64,000 nucleotides of DNA from Polynucleobacter campilacus. GTDB taxonomy: Bacteria; Pseudomonadota; Gammaproteobacteria; Burkholderiales; Burkholderiaceae. The position numbers were made by a program, and so were the translations under genes. Shown here piece by piece: positions 11,104 to 19,417 of the stretch. The notes under the pieces were generated by a model that saw only the letters and a list, made by a program, of their open reading frames with translations, was not told the DNA's origin and made no database searches. The DNA is taken from NCBI RefSeq assembly GCF_002206625.1, contig NZ_NGUP01000003.1, positions 766,968 to 830,967 on the forward strand. Direction: 5' to 3'. Each line of letters begins with the position of its first letter. Position 1 is the first letter of the stretch.

Positions 11104-11961
11104 ATGAATGAAAAATTAGAGCAACTCTTAAATCATCTAGAAACTTTTCTACCAAAGCCTTTAACTGAGAAGGAGTGGGATTCTTCTACTGCGTTTAGAT
11201 GGCGCCGCCGCGATAGTATTTTTGGTAGCATTGGTTTCTTGCAGCCTGTTAAGCATATCTCAGACATTACTTTTGAAGACTTAAAGAATATTGACCGACA
11301 GCGGGATGCCATTCGGGACAACACTAAGAATTTCATTCAGAAAAAACCAGCTAATAATATTTTGCTTACTGGCGCCAGGGGAACTGGTAAGTCATCTTTG
11401 ATTAAGGCGAGCCTGCATGAGTTTGCTAGTCAGGGATTGCGTTTGGTTGAGGTTGAGAAAGAGCATTTAGCAGACTTGGCAGACATTGCTGATATCTTGG
11501 CTGAGCGATCTGAGCGCTTTATTGTTTTTTGTGATGATTTGTCATTTGATGAGGGCGAATCAGGATATAAAGCAATGAAATCAGCCCTAGACGGCTCTGT
11601 TTCTGCTCAAGTCGATAATATTTTGATTTATGCCACTTCAAATCGCCGCCATTTGTTACCTGAATACATGAAGGATAACGAAGGCTATGCTTACAGCGAT
11701 GATGGTGAAATTCATCCGGGTGAAGTTGTGGAGGAAAAAATTTCTTTATCTGAGCGTTTTGGCTTGTGGCTCTCTTTTTACCCGCCGAAACAAGATGAGT
11801 ATTTAGCCATCGTTGCACATTGGTTAAATCATTTTGGTTTAAGTGCGGCGCAAATTGAATCTGCACGTTCAGAGGCCTTAGTTTGGGCATTGGAGCGAGG
11901 CTCACGTTCTGGTCGGGTTGCTTGGCAATTTGCAAAACACTGGGCAGGCTCACATGCCTAA
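11104..11961 (+). CDS. DUF815 family AAA-type ATPase
   Basis: The 285-residue protein has a P-loop (LLTGARGTGKSSLI, residues 88-100), a Walker-B-like FIVFCDDLSFD, and the DUF815 hallmark YATSNRRHLLPEYM. C-terminal features are LSERFGLWLSFYPP and a lid-like helical domain. The family resembles AAA+ loaders; its cellular role is not established, so I assign no function beyond ATP binding. It is probably co-transcribed with argJ and the NUDIX gene 15 bases downstream. Confidence 0.9.
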   Translation: MNEKLEQLLNHLETFLPKPLTEKEWDSSTAFRWRRRDSIFGSIGFLQPVKHISDITFEDLKNIDRQRDAIRDNTKNFIQKKPANNILLTGARGTGKSSLIKASLHEFASQGLRLVEVEKEHLADLADIADILAERSERFIVFCDDLSFDEGESGYKAMKSALDGSVSAQVDNILIYATSNRRHLLPEYMKDNEGYAYSDDGEIHPGEVVEEKISLSERFGLWLSFYPPKQDEYLAIVAHWLNHFGLSAAQIESARSEALVWALERGSRSGRVAWQFAKHWAGSHA

Positions 11962-11975
11962 GATAATTTATTTCT

Positions 11976-12392
11976 ATGAATGAAGCGAATCGTCCTGTTA
12001 CTGTCGTTGCTGCAGGGATATTGTTAGATTCAGAAAATCGTTATCTTTTAGGTCAGAGGCCTGAAGGTAAGCCATATGCTGGTTACTGGGAAGTGCCAGG
12101 TGGAAAAGTTGAAAAAGGTGAAACTGTTTTTCAGGCTCTACAGCGTGAACTTCAAGAAGAGCTTGGGATCGATGTTCAGTCTAGCGAAGAACTTACTGTC
12201 TTAGAGCATGACTATCCACATGCCTATGTTCGTCTATATGTCAGCATCATCCGCGATTGGAAGGGCGCGCCTATAGGGCGTGAAGGGCAAGCCTTATCTT
12301 GGGAGTCGATTGGTGCTGATGCCCCGAGTGTTAGCCCCTTGCTACCTGCCGCCTGGCCAATGCTGGAGTGCCTTAGAAGGTCTTTGACTTAG
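11976..12392 (+). CDS. mutT: NUDIX hydrolase, MutT-like 8-oxo-dGTP diphosphatase
   Basis: The 138-residue protein contains a complete NUDIX box, GGKVEKGETVFQALQRELQEELGI at about residues 39-62, preceded by LLGQRPEGKPYAGYWEVP, the usual MutT context. This fits removal of oxidised dGTP from the nucleotide pool. It lies directly after the DUF815 gene, as in many Burkholderiales. Its stop overlaps the convergent zapD stop by four bases. NUDIX substrates are hard to assign from sequence, so the specific substrate is probable rather than certain. Confidence 0.85.
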   Translation: MNEANRPVTVVAAGILLDSENRYLLGQRPEGKPYAGYWEVPGGKVEKGETVFQALQRELQEELGIDVQSSEELTVLEHDYPHAYVRLYVSIIRDWKGAPIGREGQALSWESIGADAPSVSPLLPAAWPMLECLRRSLT

Positions 12393-13141
12393 AACTGACA
12401 GAGTGTCAGTTTAAATGGCACATCTGCATTAATCAGCTGTGCCTTTTTATCTCGATCGGCTTTTAGGAATCGCACTGAGAGTAAATATTTATTGGCACTG
12501 ATTTCTGAAAAAAGAGTGTCATCTTCTAATGTAATGCGCATTAACTGATATACCTTGCCAGAAGGCGCTTGCTGAAATGAGCCATTGTGGGCCAGCACAT
12601 CTTTTGCTTCACCTGACTCACGCAATAGCCGCAAAAATAATTGACATGCTTCCTGCCAAGGTAAAAGTGGGCTGATGTAACCTTCTAAAAGTTTTCGGCG
12701 CTCAGTCGAAGGACTATTTTTCCAGACATGATAGCTAGGTAAATCAATTGGACTTGTTCCGCCAGGAATATTGAGTCGAGTGCGAATTGCATTTAACCAT
12801 TCACTCTCAGTAATCATTGAATTAGGTCTACCGGTAGAGCTGTTAACTCTACTTGCAACTGCATCAAGTTCAGAAAGAGTTTGGGATAGAGTTTCTTGAT
12901 CTACCTTCTGTGATGATTTAAGGCCATTGAGAGTATATTTTTGGCGCTCGAACTCTTTGAGTAATAAGGACTTGATATCTCCCCTAGAACCAATATCACC
13001 AAGATCAAACAAAATAGCGATGGCGTTATGGTGAAGCTCTGGGTCATCTGAGCGAAGGAAGTGATTGAAGCGGGCGAACAAGTACTCCAGCCGAAGCATG
13101 CTTCGAACTAATTCGTTAAATGGGTATTCGTAGACAATCAC
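12389..13141 (-). CDS. zapD: Cell division protein ZapD
   Basis: ZapD (YacF) cross-links FtsZ filaments through the FtsZ C-terminal peptide. The 250-residue product begins VIYEYPFNELVRSMLRLEYLF, matching the family start. That match decides the GTG start at 13141: upstream codons reach a stop with no ATG, and the next ATG (codon 15) would cut the conserved N-terminus. Other family features are ELDAVASRVNSS and the long helical bundle. It is the last gene of a minus-strand run after coaE; the usual partner yacG is not seen here. Confidence 0.93.
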   Translation of the reverse strand: MIVYEYPFNELVRSMLRLEYLFARFNHFLRSDDPELHHNAIAILFDLGDIGSRGDIKSLLLKEFERQKYTLNGLKSSQKVDQETLSQTLSELDAVASRVNSSTGRPNSMITESEWLNAIRTRLNIPGGTSPIDLPSYHVWKNSPSTERRKLLEGYISPLLPWQEACQLFLRLLRESGEAKDVLAHNGSFQQAPSGKVYQLMRITLEDDTLFSEISANKYLLSVRFLKADRDKKAQLINADVPFKLTLCQF

Positions 13142-13152
13142 AAGCTCATATT

Positions 13153-13839
13153 CTATGACGAACTGGGCTGATCTTTCTGAAACTGTAAGATTTTTTGGTG
13201 TAAGTCTTGCACTTCTACTTCTAAGTCCTTTAGGCTTCCTTGGTTTTCAATCACGATATCGGCATGCTTAAGACGCTCTTCTCTACTCGCTTGAGCCGCC
13301 AGAATTCGCTCAACCTCTTCTCGGGGTAAATTGCTGCGCTGCATCACTCTTTGAACTTGGGTCTCTTCGGGGCAGTCTACAAGCACTAGAAGATCAATGA
13401 GTTCAATCCAGGAGCCAGATTCAATCAGTAAGGGCACAACAAATACGAGGTATGGAACACCTTCTTTGCTTAAAGCCAGAGCTTGTCTGACAGTTTCTTG
13501 GCGTGTTAGTGGGTGGGTAATCGCTTCTAGTGATTTTCTGGCTTCTGGCTTGTTAAAGACTAAGGAGCGCATCTTGTCTCTGTTTAGCGCACCATCAGCT
13601 GCAATGAAGTCTGGACCAAATTGCTTTTCAATCAGTGCGATTGCGGCTCCATGAGGCGCTGTTATTTGGTGTGCAATGAGGTCTGTATCTACGATGCCAG
13701 CGCCAAGCTCTGCCAGTAAGTCGCTAACGGCAGTTTTTCCAGAGCCAATTCCGCCGGTTAAGCCAATGAGGGGGGTATGCCCCTTCAGTGGACTTAAGTC
13801 GGATTGCTCAGCAGTAGGTGTTGGAGGAGCTGTGGCCAT
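13153..13839 (-). CDS. coaE: Dephospho-CoA kinase
   Basis: CoaE phosphorylates dephospho-CoA, the last step of coenzyme A synthesis. The 228-residue product has the P-loop GGIGSGKT at residues 29-36, DTDLIAHQIT, and the lid motif ASREERLKHADIVIEN. It carries a 20-odd-residue Pro/Thr-rich N-terminal extension before the core. With ATG 13839 it overlaps the 3' end of the prepilin peptidase gene by 46 bases; no later ATG precedes the P-loop, so a non-ATG start inside is the only alternative. Confidence 0.95.
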   Translation of the reverse strand: MATAPPTPTAEQSDLSPLKGHTPLIGLTGGIGSGKTAVSDLLAELGAGIVDTDLIAHQITAPHGAAIALIEKQFGPDFIAADGALNRDKMRSLVFNKPEARKSLEAITHPLTRQETVRQALALSKEGVPYLVFVVPLLIESGSWIELIDLLVLVDCPEETQVQRVMQRSNLPREEVERILAAQASREERLKHADIVIENQGSLKDLEVEVQDLHQKILQFQKDQPSSS

Positions 13840-14294
13840 AACAACTCAATGATGCCAGCAAAGATCAGAAATGGCCCAAAAGGAAATGGTGAGCCATGTT
13901 TTTGTTTGTTTAATCTAAGCCAAAGCATGCCGCCAATGATTCCCAGGACTGATGCTATGAATAGGATGCTGGGCAGAGCATGCCAGCCGAGCCAGGAGCC
14001 CAGTCCAGCTAATAGCTTGGCATCACCCATGCCAACACCATCTTGCCGTCTTATATATCGATAGATGCGATTCAATAACCATAAGGAGATGTAGCCAATG
14101 AGGGCGCCAAGGATGGATTCTTGAGGGTCTACAAATTGTAGGTTTGAGAAACTATTAAAGCAAAGGCCTAAAAAGATGAGGGGCAAAGTAATGAAATCGG
14201 GCAATCGAAAAGTCCGTAAATCAGTGTAGGCTAAATAAGTCAATACAAAAATTAATAAAAGCCGAATAAGATCAATGAGTGCTAGAGAGCCCAT
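13794..14294 (-). CDS. pilD: Prepilin peptidase, short A24 form without methyltransferase domain
   Basis: Inner-membrane aspartyl protease that removes type IV prepilin leader peptides. The 166-residue product has the two catalytic aspartates in context, TDLRTFRLPD (D25) and GMGDAKLL (D91), and about six hydrophobic helices. Full PilD is near 290 residues and begins with a cysteine-rich N-methylation domain, which is missing. Either this enzyme does not methylate or another PilD supplies that function. Its start overlaps the pilC stop by one base (TAATG), so it is translationally coupled. Confidence 0.88.
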   Translation of the reverse strand: MGSLALIDLIRLLLIFVLTYLAYTDLRTFRLPDFITLPLIFLGLCFNSFSNLQFVDPQESILGALIGYISLWLLNRIYRYIRRQDGVGMGDAKLLAGLGSWLGWHALPSILFIASVLGIIGGMLWLRLNKQKHGSPFPFGPFLIFAGIIELLWPQLLQHLLLSNPT

Positions 14295-15340
14295 TACACA
14301 ATCTGTCCTAAATTAAAGATTGGGAGATATAAGATTATGACAAGACTACCAATAACAATCCCAACAAACATGATGAGCAAGGGCTCTAAGCTTTGACTCA
14401 AGGTATTGAGACGATTGCTCAGTTGGGCGCCTAGTATATTTGCTCGTTTACCTAGCATCTGGGGAAGTGTTCCACTTTCCGAAGCAATACGAAGCAACTG
14501 TAAAGTTTCAAGATCAAACAAAATATGTTTTGGATCGGCGCGGATGAGAGATTCACCCAGTGGCCAGCCCCTAGTAAGGTGTTTGAATATCTCAGCGCTG
14601 AAGTCATGGCTAAGCCAATGGTTAGAAGATTGCGCAGTCACACGAAGTGCATCGGGAAGAGCTAAACCTGACTCTAATAAATGCCCCAAGGTTCTGCACC
14701 AATAGGTTAGCGTTGCTAAACGAAATAATTTACCTAGCATCGGAATGCCAAAACTCAGTTGATCACATTTTTTCTGAAGGCGGGGTATTTTGAGCCAAGC
14801 GATCAGAAATAATCCAGCGCTACAGATTAGAAGAGCGCTTATTTCTAAGAAATAATATTCAATGATGGTAGATATTTGAATGAGCGCTTTGGTAGGCGCT
14901 GGTAATTCAGCCTGAAATTGGGCAAAAACATCTTTAAATACGGGGACAACCCAAATCATCATGACCAGAATTAGCAGAAAAGAGCTGGCAAGAGTGATGG
15001 TGGGGTAACTTAAAGCCTGCTGTACTTTGCGGCGCAATTCAATTTGCGCCTCAAGCTGCTGACAAATGGTTTGTAGTGCCAGTTCAATATTTCCGGTGCG
15101 CTCACTGACCCGAATGAGATTAATAAATTCTGCTGAAAATTGGTTTCTCTGTAATAGTAAAGCTTGAGAAAAGCTTTGCCCCTGCCTTAACTGCCTACAT
15201 AAATTATTTAAACAGCGTTGCCATTGCTTTGGGCTCGAGCTAAGAATGAGCTCCATAGAATTTAAGAGTGGGAGACCAACGGTTAACAGTGATAGAAGTT
15301 GCTGTGCAAAGGTCAGTTGATCAGATTTACTTAATGCCAT
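14294..15340 (-). CDS. pilC: Type II secretion/type IV pilus inner-membrane platform protein (PilC/GspF)
   Basis: Polytopic platform protein on which the assembly ATPase acts. The 348-residue product has two T2SSF repeats, each with helical cytoplasmic parts (for example LRQGQSFSQALLL and LTRGWPLGESLI), and hydrophobic segments around residues 110-135, 160-185 and 320-345. It overlaps pilB by 10 bases and pilD by one, so the three are co-translated. It is somewhat shorter than PilC of full type IV pili (about 400 residues). Confidence 0.9.
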   Translation of the reverse strand: MALSKSDQLTFAQQLLSLLTVGLPLLNSMELILSSSPKQWQRCLNNLCRQLRQGQSFSQALLLQRNQFSAEFINLIRVSERTGNIELALQTICQQLEAQIELRRKVQQALSYPTITLASSFLLILVMMIWVVPVFKDVFAQFQAELPAPTKALIQISTIIEYYFLEISALLICSAGLFLIAWLKIPRLQKKCDQLSFGIPMLGKLFRLATLTYWCRTLGHLLESGLALPDALRVTAQSSNHWLSHDFSAEIFKHLTRGWPLGESLIRADPKHILFDLETLQLLRIASESGTLPQMLGKRANILGAQLSNRLNTLSQSLEPLLIMFVGIVIGSLVIILYLPIFNLGQIV

Positions 15341-16410
15341 GTACCAACCTCAGTCTGTAAATCACTTTCTTGAATCAAGCCGGTCTTGACGTAATGAAGT
15401 CCAGCCTCATACATGCTTGGATGCTTTAAGGAGGGATCAAACAAATGGCTTGCACTTAAGACTTCATGTACCCCAATACGCCCATAGCTACCAATACCTT
15501 TACAGACAGGGCATAAGCCAGCCTCTTCAATAGCTCGACCTAAACATTGTGGGCATATTTTGCGAACCAAGCGTTGCGAACTGACGCTACGCAAGCAAGA
15601 TTTGAGAGACTCTTGGTCAATACCTAAACTTTTTAATCTAGTGAGTGCACCTCTAGCGTTGCGGGTATGTAGCGTGCTTAAGACAAGATGGCCAGTTTGC
15701 GCTGCTTGTATAGCAAGCTGTGCAGTTGCTCTATCGCGAATTTCACCAATCATGATGATGTCTGGATCTTGCCGTAATAGGGCGCGGATGATTGTCGGAA
15801 AATCTAAGCCTGAACGAGGGTGATAGGCTACTTGATTTACTCCAGGTAGGCGAATTTCAATGGGGTCTTCTATAGAACAAAGATTGCGATGACTTTGATT
15901 CAGTGTGCGCAAACAGCTATAGAGCGTTCTAGTTTTGCCGCTACCGGTAGGACCAGTCACCAATATCAGACCATTGGCTTGATTGAGAGCGTTCCGAAAT
16001 ATTACTAACTGTTCTGGAAGTAAGCCAACTTGTTCGATAGCAAGATCATTAATGCAATTGGGCAAAATCCGGATTACTGCTTTTTCTCCATGCAGTGTCG
16101 GAATGACTGAAACTCGGCAGTCAACATTGGGTTTGGAAAAATCAGGACCAATTAAGAGTCGGCCATCTTGAGGGAGGCGTTTTTCAGCAATATCAAGTCG
16201 TGCCAATACCTTGATGCGAGTGATTAATCGCTCATGAAGTGCAATCTCAAATTGCGCTTGCACTTGTAGCAAGCCATCCACTCGAATACGGACTAAAGTA
16301 GACTGTGATCCAGCTTCAATATGAATATCACTCGCCCTAGATTCCAGCGCATTAACTGCGATTTCATGCCAGGTACGAATAATGAGTGAGTCATCTTGGG
16401 TGTTGCTCAA
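15331..16410 (-). CDS. pilB: Type IV pilus/type II secretion assembly ATPase (PilB/GspE), lacking N-terminal domain
   Basis: Hexameric ATPase that drives pilin extrusion. The 359-residue product has the Asp-box SDIHIEAGS, Walker A GPTGSGKT, Walker B RQDPDIIMIGEIRD, His-box TGHLVLSTLHTRNA, and a tetracysteine zinc site (CPQC...CPVC). Typical PilB/GspE is 550-600 residues with an N-terminal MshEN-type domain that is absent here; the first motif begins near residue 18. The start overlaps the stop of the CorC-like gene as ATGA. Retraction ATPase PilT is less likely because PilT normally lacks the C-terminal tetracysteine. Confidence 0.88.
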   Translation of the reverse strand: MSNTQDDSLIIRTWHEIAVNALESRASDIHIEAGSQSTLVRIRVDGLLQVQAQFEIALHERLITRIKVLARLDIAEKRLPQDGRLLIGPDFSKPNVDCRVSVIPTLHGEKAVIRILPNCINDLAIEQVGLLPEQLVIFRNALNQANGLILVTGPTGSGKTRTLYSCLRTLNQSHRNLCSIEDPIEIRLPGVNQVAYHPRSGLDFPTIIRALLRQDPDIIMIGEIRDRATAQLAIQAAQTGHLVLSTLHTRNARGALTRLKSLGIDQESLKSCLRSVSSQRLVRKICPQCLGRAIEEAGLCPVCKGIGSYGRIGVHEVLSASHLFDPSLKHPSMYEAGLHYVKTGLIQESDLQTEVGTWH

Positions 16411-17696
16411 TCTTGCTCTTGAGCGAGGGTGGGTCGATAGAGTTTGACAGTCTTTACGCCTTGCTCATCAAACTGCACAATCTCCATCACAATGCCTGCA
16501 ATTCGTAAGCTGACATCGTGATCCGGTATTGCCTCGAGCTTTTCTAGAATCAGACCATTTAAAGTGCGAGGGCCATCTAAAGGCAGATTGAGATTGAGTA
16601 AGCGATTGAGATCTCTTAGAGATGCAGTACCACTGGCTAGGTAGGTACCATTTGCTAGCCATTGGGGATCAGTTGAAAGATTAGAAAAAGAGGTTGTGAA
16701 TTCGCCAATGAGCTCTTCCACGATATCTTCAAAGGTGACTAAACCCAGGACTTCACCATATTCATTGACGACCAGACTTAAGCGTTGTTGATTGTCTTGA
16801 AAGAATTGCATTTGTTGTAAAACTGGCGTCCCACTTGGGATGAAATAAGGCTCATTTAATAAAGCTTTAAAGTCTTGATGTTTCAGGTCTGTATCACCCA
16901 ATAGTGACAGAGCCTTTTTAACGGATAGGATGCCAACAATTTGCTCAGAGTCTCCGTCGCAGACTGGTAGCTTATTGTGATAGCAAGTTTCTAATTGTTG
17001 AACTACCTCATCAATCGGCCGCGAGAGATCCAAAAGTTCAATTTTTGATCTAGGGGTCATCACATCGTCAACCGTGATGTTTTCTAAGTTAAACAAGTTC
17101 AGCAAAATATTGCGATGATGGTTTGATACGAAGCGATTCGATTCCAGAACCAAGCTACGCAATTCTTCTTTACTCATGGTTCTGCTATCTGAGGAAGATT
17201 GCAGACCGGAGACCTTCATTAGCCCTGATACAAAGCTATTAATAAACCATAGTAAGGGTTTTAAGAAAAAGGTCAGCGGCAAGATGAACCAGCCGACGCG
17301 AGAAGCAATCTTTTCTGGAAAGGCTGCTCCTATGACCTTCGGCGTGATTTCACTAAAAATAATAATGAGCAAAGCAACCACTAAAGTTGCCAAGGAAAGT
17401 ACGAGTCCGCTATCTCCAAAGATATGTAGAGCAATTCCCGTTACCAGGATTGGCAGGATAGTATTAATCAGATTGTTGGAAATTAAGAGAACTGATAAAA
17501 GCGAATCAATCCGCTTTAAGAGTCGCTCTGCCAAGGCAGCCCCTTTATTGCCACTGCTAGCCATGGCGCGAAGGCGATGCCGATTAGAAGAAAGCATGCT
17601 AGTTTCGGCCATTGAAAAAAAGCCAGAAAGAGCCAGTAAAAAGAGGACTAGAGCAACTTGGCTATAAAAAGGCCAATCGTCAAAAAAGGTGTCCAT
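16407..17696 (-). CDS. CNNM/CorC (HlyC/CorC) family transporter-associated membrane protein
   Basis: The product, 429 residues from ATG 17696, has an N-terminal DUF21/CNNM membrane domain (SGFFSMAETSMLSSNRHRLR plus four hydrophobic helices), a central CBS-domain pair with VDDVMTPRSKIELLD, and a C-terminal CorC_HlyC domain with GLVTFEDIVEELIGE. The family is linked to Mg2+/Co2+ efflux or tolerance. An upstream in-frame ATG at 17750 would add 18 residues, but ATG 17696 places the first membrane helix normally. It heads a run of overlapping minus-strand genes through pilB, pilC, pilD and coaE to zapD. Confidence 0.9.
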   Translation of the reverse strand: MDTFFDDWPFYSQVALVLFLLALSGFFSMAETSMLSSNRHRLRAMASSGNKGAALAERLLKRIDSLLSVLLISNNLINTILPILVTGIALHIFGDSGLVLSLATLVVALLIIIFSEITPKVIGAAFPEKIASRVGWFILPLTFFLKPLLWFINSFVSGLMKVSGLQSSSDSRTMSKEELRSLVLESNRFVSNHHRNILLNLFNLENITVDDVMTPRSKIELLDLSRPIDEVVQQLETCYHNKLPVCDGDSEQIVGILSVKKALSLLGDTDLKHQDFKALLNEPYFIPSGTPVLQQMQFFQDNQQRLSLVVNEYGEVLGLVTFEDIVEELIGEFTTSFSNLSTDPQWLANGTYLASGTASLRDLNRLLNLNLPLDGPRTLNGLILEKLEAIPDHDVSLRIAGIVMEIVQFDEQGVKTVKLYRPTLAQEQD

Positions 17697-17814
17697 GATG
17701 TCTGCCTGCAAAAAGTAAGGATGAATCAATATAGCAAAGTGGCATTTCACAGGCTATAGATATGAAAGAAAGTAGTGTCGTCTTCAGTGTTTAATTATGT
17801 GAGAATCACTTCCT

Positions 17815-18327
17815 ATGGCGCCAATCAAAAAACAAGCTACCTCAGAGAGCGCTCAATATTGCGTTATTGCAGCCCCTTTTGGGGGCTTGGGAATTTTGAC
17901 GGAGCTAGTTGATGGTAGCTTGATGTTATCCAGAATTGACTATCTACCTGCCACAACTGTCTTAGTGAGCCCTAAAAATCAATTGGCAAGAGAGGCAGAA
18001 AAGCAGCTTAAGGCCTACTTTCGGAATCCGCATCATCAATTTGACTTGCCCCTAAAGCCATCAGGAACCGATCATCAGAAAAGAGTTTGGAGCAGCATTC
18101 AGGTGATACCGGTTGGTAAAACGAAAACCTATGGTGAGATTGCAAATCAAATTAAAAGTGGTCCACGTGCAGTGGGGACGGCCTGCGGCGCCAATCCCTA
18201 TCCCTTAATCACACCTTGCCATCGAGTGGTTTCTGCCCAAGGGATTGGTGGTTTTATGAAGGAAGACGCGCCTGGGCTATATCGCCAAATCAAATTATGG
18301 CTTTTAAAGCATGAGGGCGCGCTATGA
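17815..18327 (+). CDS. ogt: Methylated-DNA--protein-cysteine methyltransferase
   Basis: Suicide DNA-repair protein that takes O6-alkyl groups from guanine onto a cysteine. The 170-residue product has the active-site PCHRVV (C135) and the helix-turn-helix region YGEIANQIKSGPRAVGTACGANP. The length fits Ogt-type stand-alone enzymes without an Ada N-domain. It is a single gene divergent from the CorC-like gene and convergent with the squalene-synthase-like gene. Confidence 0.93.
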   Translation: MAPIKKQATSESAQYCVIAAPFGGLGILTELVDGSLMLSRIDYLPATTVLVSPKNQLAREAEKQLKAYFRNPHHQFDLPLKPSGTDHQKRVWSSIQVIPVGKTKTYGEIANQIKSGPRAVGTACGANPYPLITPCHRVVSAQGIGGFMKEDAPGLYRQIKLWLLKHEGAL

Positions 18328-18329
18328 GT

Positions 18330-19310
18330 TCAGATTTCTGTTTTGAGCGATTTAGAAAATAGATTAAAAAAAGTCTGCATGAGTACATCGCTCTTCACAG
18401 CAAATTTTGTAAAGGTATAAAAAGCCATCACTGTTTTTCTAGAAAGCTTTACCTCACCTTGATTGCTAAATTCATTTCGCTGGGCAATCTTTGAGAGTGT
18501 CATTACTGCTAAGCCAAAAGCCAAGAAACAAAAGCGCCTCATTCCAAGTTCTGTTTTTGGAATGAGGAGTATGTAACTTAAGGAGTTTTGGAGCTTCTGA
18601 TAGGAAATCTTTAAAAGCGCTTTCTGACTGATGCCGGCTGGCTTCCAAGATACGCCGCGCGCATGATCTTGGGGAGAGTCTTTCAGGATATTGGTCATTT
18701 GCAGGGCTTGGCCAAAAGCAATAGCAAGTTCATCATGACCCTTCATACTCTTTGCAAATGCAGCCGAGTGATTGCTAAAAATAGTGGTTAGAAGCTCCCC
18801 CACTACACCCGCAACAACATAACAATATTTCTCAAATTCGCGTAAGTCTTTAAGGCCTGCCTGAGTCTGTTTGCCATGAAAATAAGACATGCCGTCTGAC
18901 ATGATGGAGATGCAGCGACTCACGGCTGCTTGATCATCTTTTGAGCAAGTATGCAAAATGCGTAAAACGGTTGGGGTATGGGCAATCAGGTCTAACTCAT
19001 CAAGATTGCCATAATGCTCTAGCGCCTTAAGACAAGGCTCTACAAAGGACTCAATAGGCAGCTTTTCGAGAACTGCATCTAAAAATAATTGAGAAAGTTT
19101 TTGCTTGATCTCTGGGCTTAAATCTTCCGCATCTTCAATGGTGTCCACAATACGGCACAGCAAATAAGTATTACCCACTACTTTTTCAATCTTGGTGGGC
19201 AAAAGCGGGATAGTGAGAGCAAAGGTGCGGGAGACTGAGCTCAAAATGGCTCTTTGGTAAGCCAGATCTGTGCTTGGGCTCTCGCTAAGGCTGATTTGAG
19301 ATAAATTCAC
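18330..19310 (-). CDS. Squalene/phytoene synthase family protein, squalene-synthase-like
   Basis: Head-to-head prenyl transferase family. The 326-residue protein has the first Asp-rich motif VDTIED (D56 to D60), the YCYVVAGVVGELLT helix, and the second motif NILKDSPQDHARG (near residues 207-218) that bind diphosphate-Mg2+. The VDTIED plus YFHGK pattern is closer to farnesyl-diphosphate farnesyltransferase (squalene synthase) than to bacterial HpnC/HpnD or CrtB, by recognition only. No hopanoid or carotenoid genes lie beside it; ispB at 23804-24808 supplies longer prenyl diphosphates but is not an obvious operon partner. Confidence 0.85.
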   Translation of the reverse strand: MNLSQISLSESPSTDLAYQRAILSSVSRTFALTIPLLPTKIEKVVGNTYLLCRIVDTIEDAEDLSPEIKQKLSQLFLDAVLEKLPIESFVEPCLKALEHYGNLDELDLIAHTPTVLRILHTCSKDDQAAVSRCISIMSDGMSYFHGKQTQAGLKDLREFEKYCYVVAGVVGELLTTIFSNHSAAFAKSMKGHDELAIAFGQALQMTNILKDSPQDHARGVSWKPAGISQKALLKISYQKLQNSLSYILLIPKTELGMRRFCFLAFGLAVMTLSKIAQRNEFSNQGEVKLSRKTVMAFYTFTKFAVKSDVLMQTFFNLFSKSLKTEI

Positions 19311-19381
19311 CCTTGAATTATGTCAGAGTAGGATGCCCTAAATAGCCACAAATTCCCTTACTAGCAAAGTTGACATGGCCA

Positions 19382-19387
19382 TATAAT
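19382..19387 (+). promoter_or_regulatory. Possible -10 element for the symporter gene
   Basis: A perfect TATAAT sits in the 107-base gap between the divergent squalene-synthase-like and symporter genes. A plausible -35, TTACTA at 19358-19363, lies 18 bases upstream. A TTGACA at 19370-19375 is only six bases away and cannot pair with it. A GGAG ribosome site follows at about 19404. Confidence 0.4.
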
Positions 19388-19417
19388 TTCACCAAATTAT
19401 TGAAGGAGAAATAGGAC

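Noticed and set aside
11519..11953. 144-codon open frame on the minus strand inside the DUF815 ATPase gene
   Set aside because: It lies wholly opposite a gene with clear P-loop and DUF815 motifs, and its translation has no recognisable domain or ribosome site.
17176..17667. 163-codon plus-strand frame opposite the CorC-like gene
   Set aside because: Shadow of a well-supported membrane protein; the translation is Ser/Lys/Arg-rich without motifs.
19370..19387. TTGACA and TATAAT close together upstream of the symporter
   Set aside because: They are six bases apart, which cannot form one sigma-70 promoter; only the TATAAT is kept as a possible -10.
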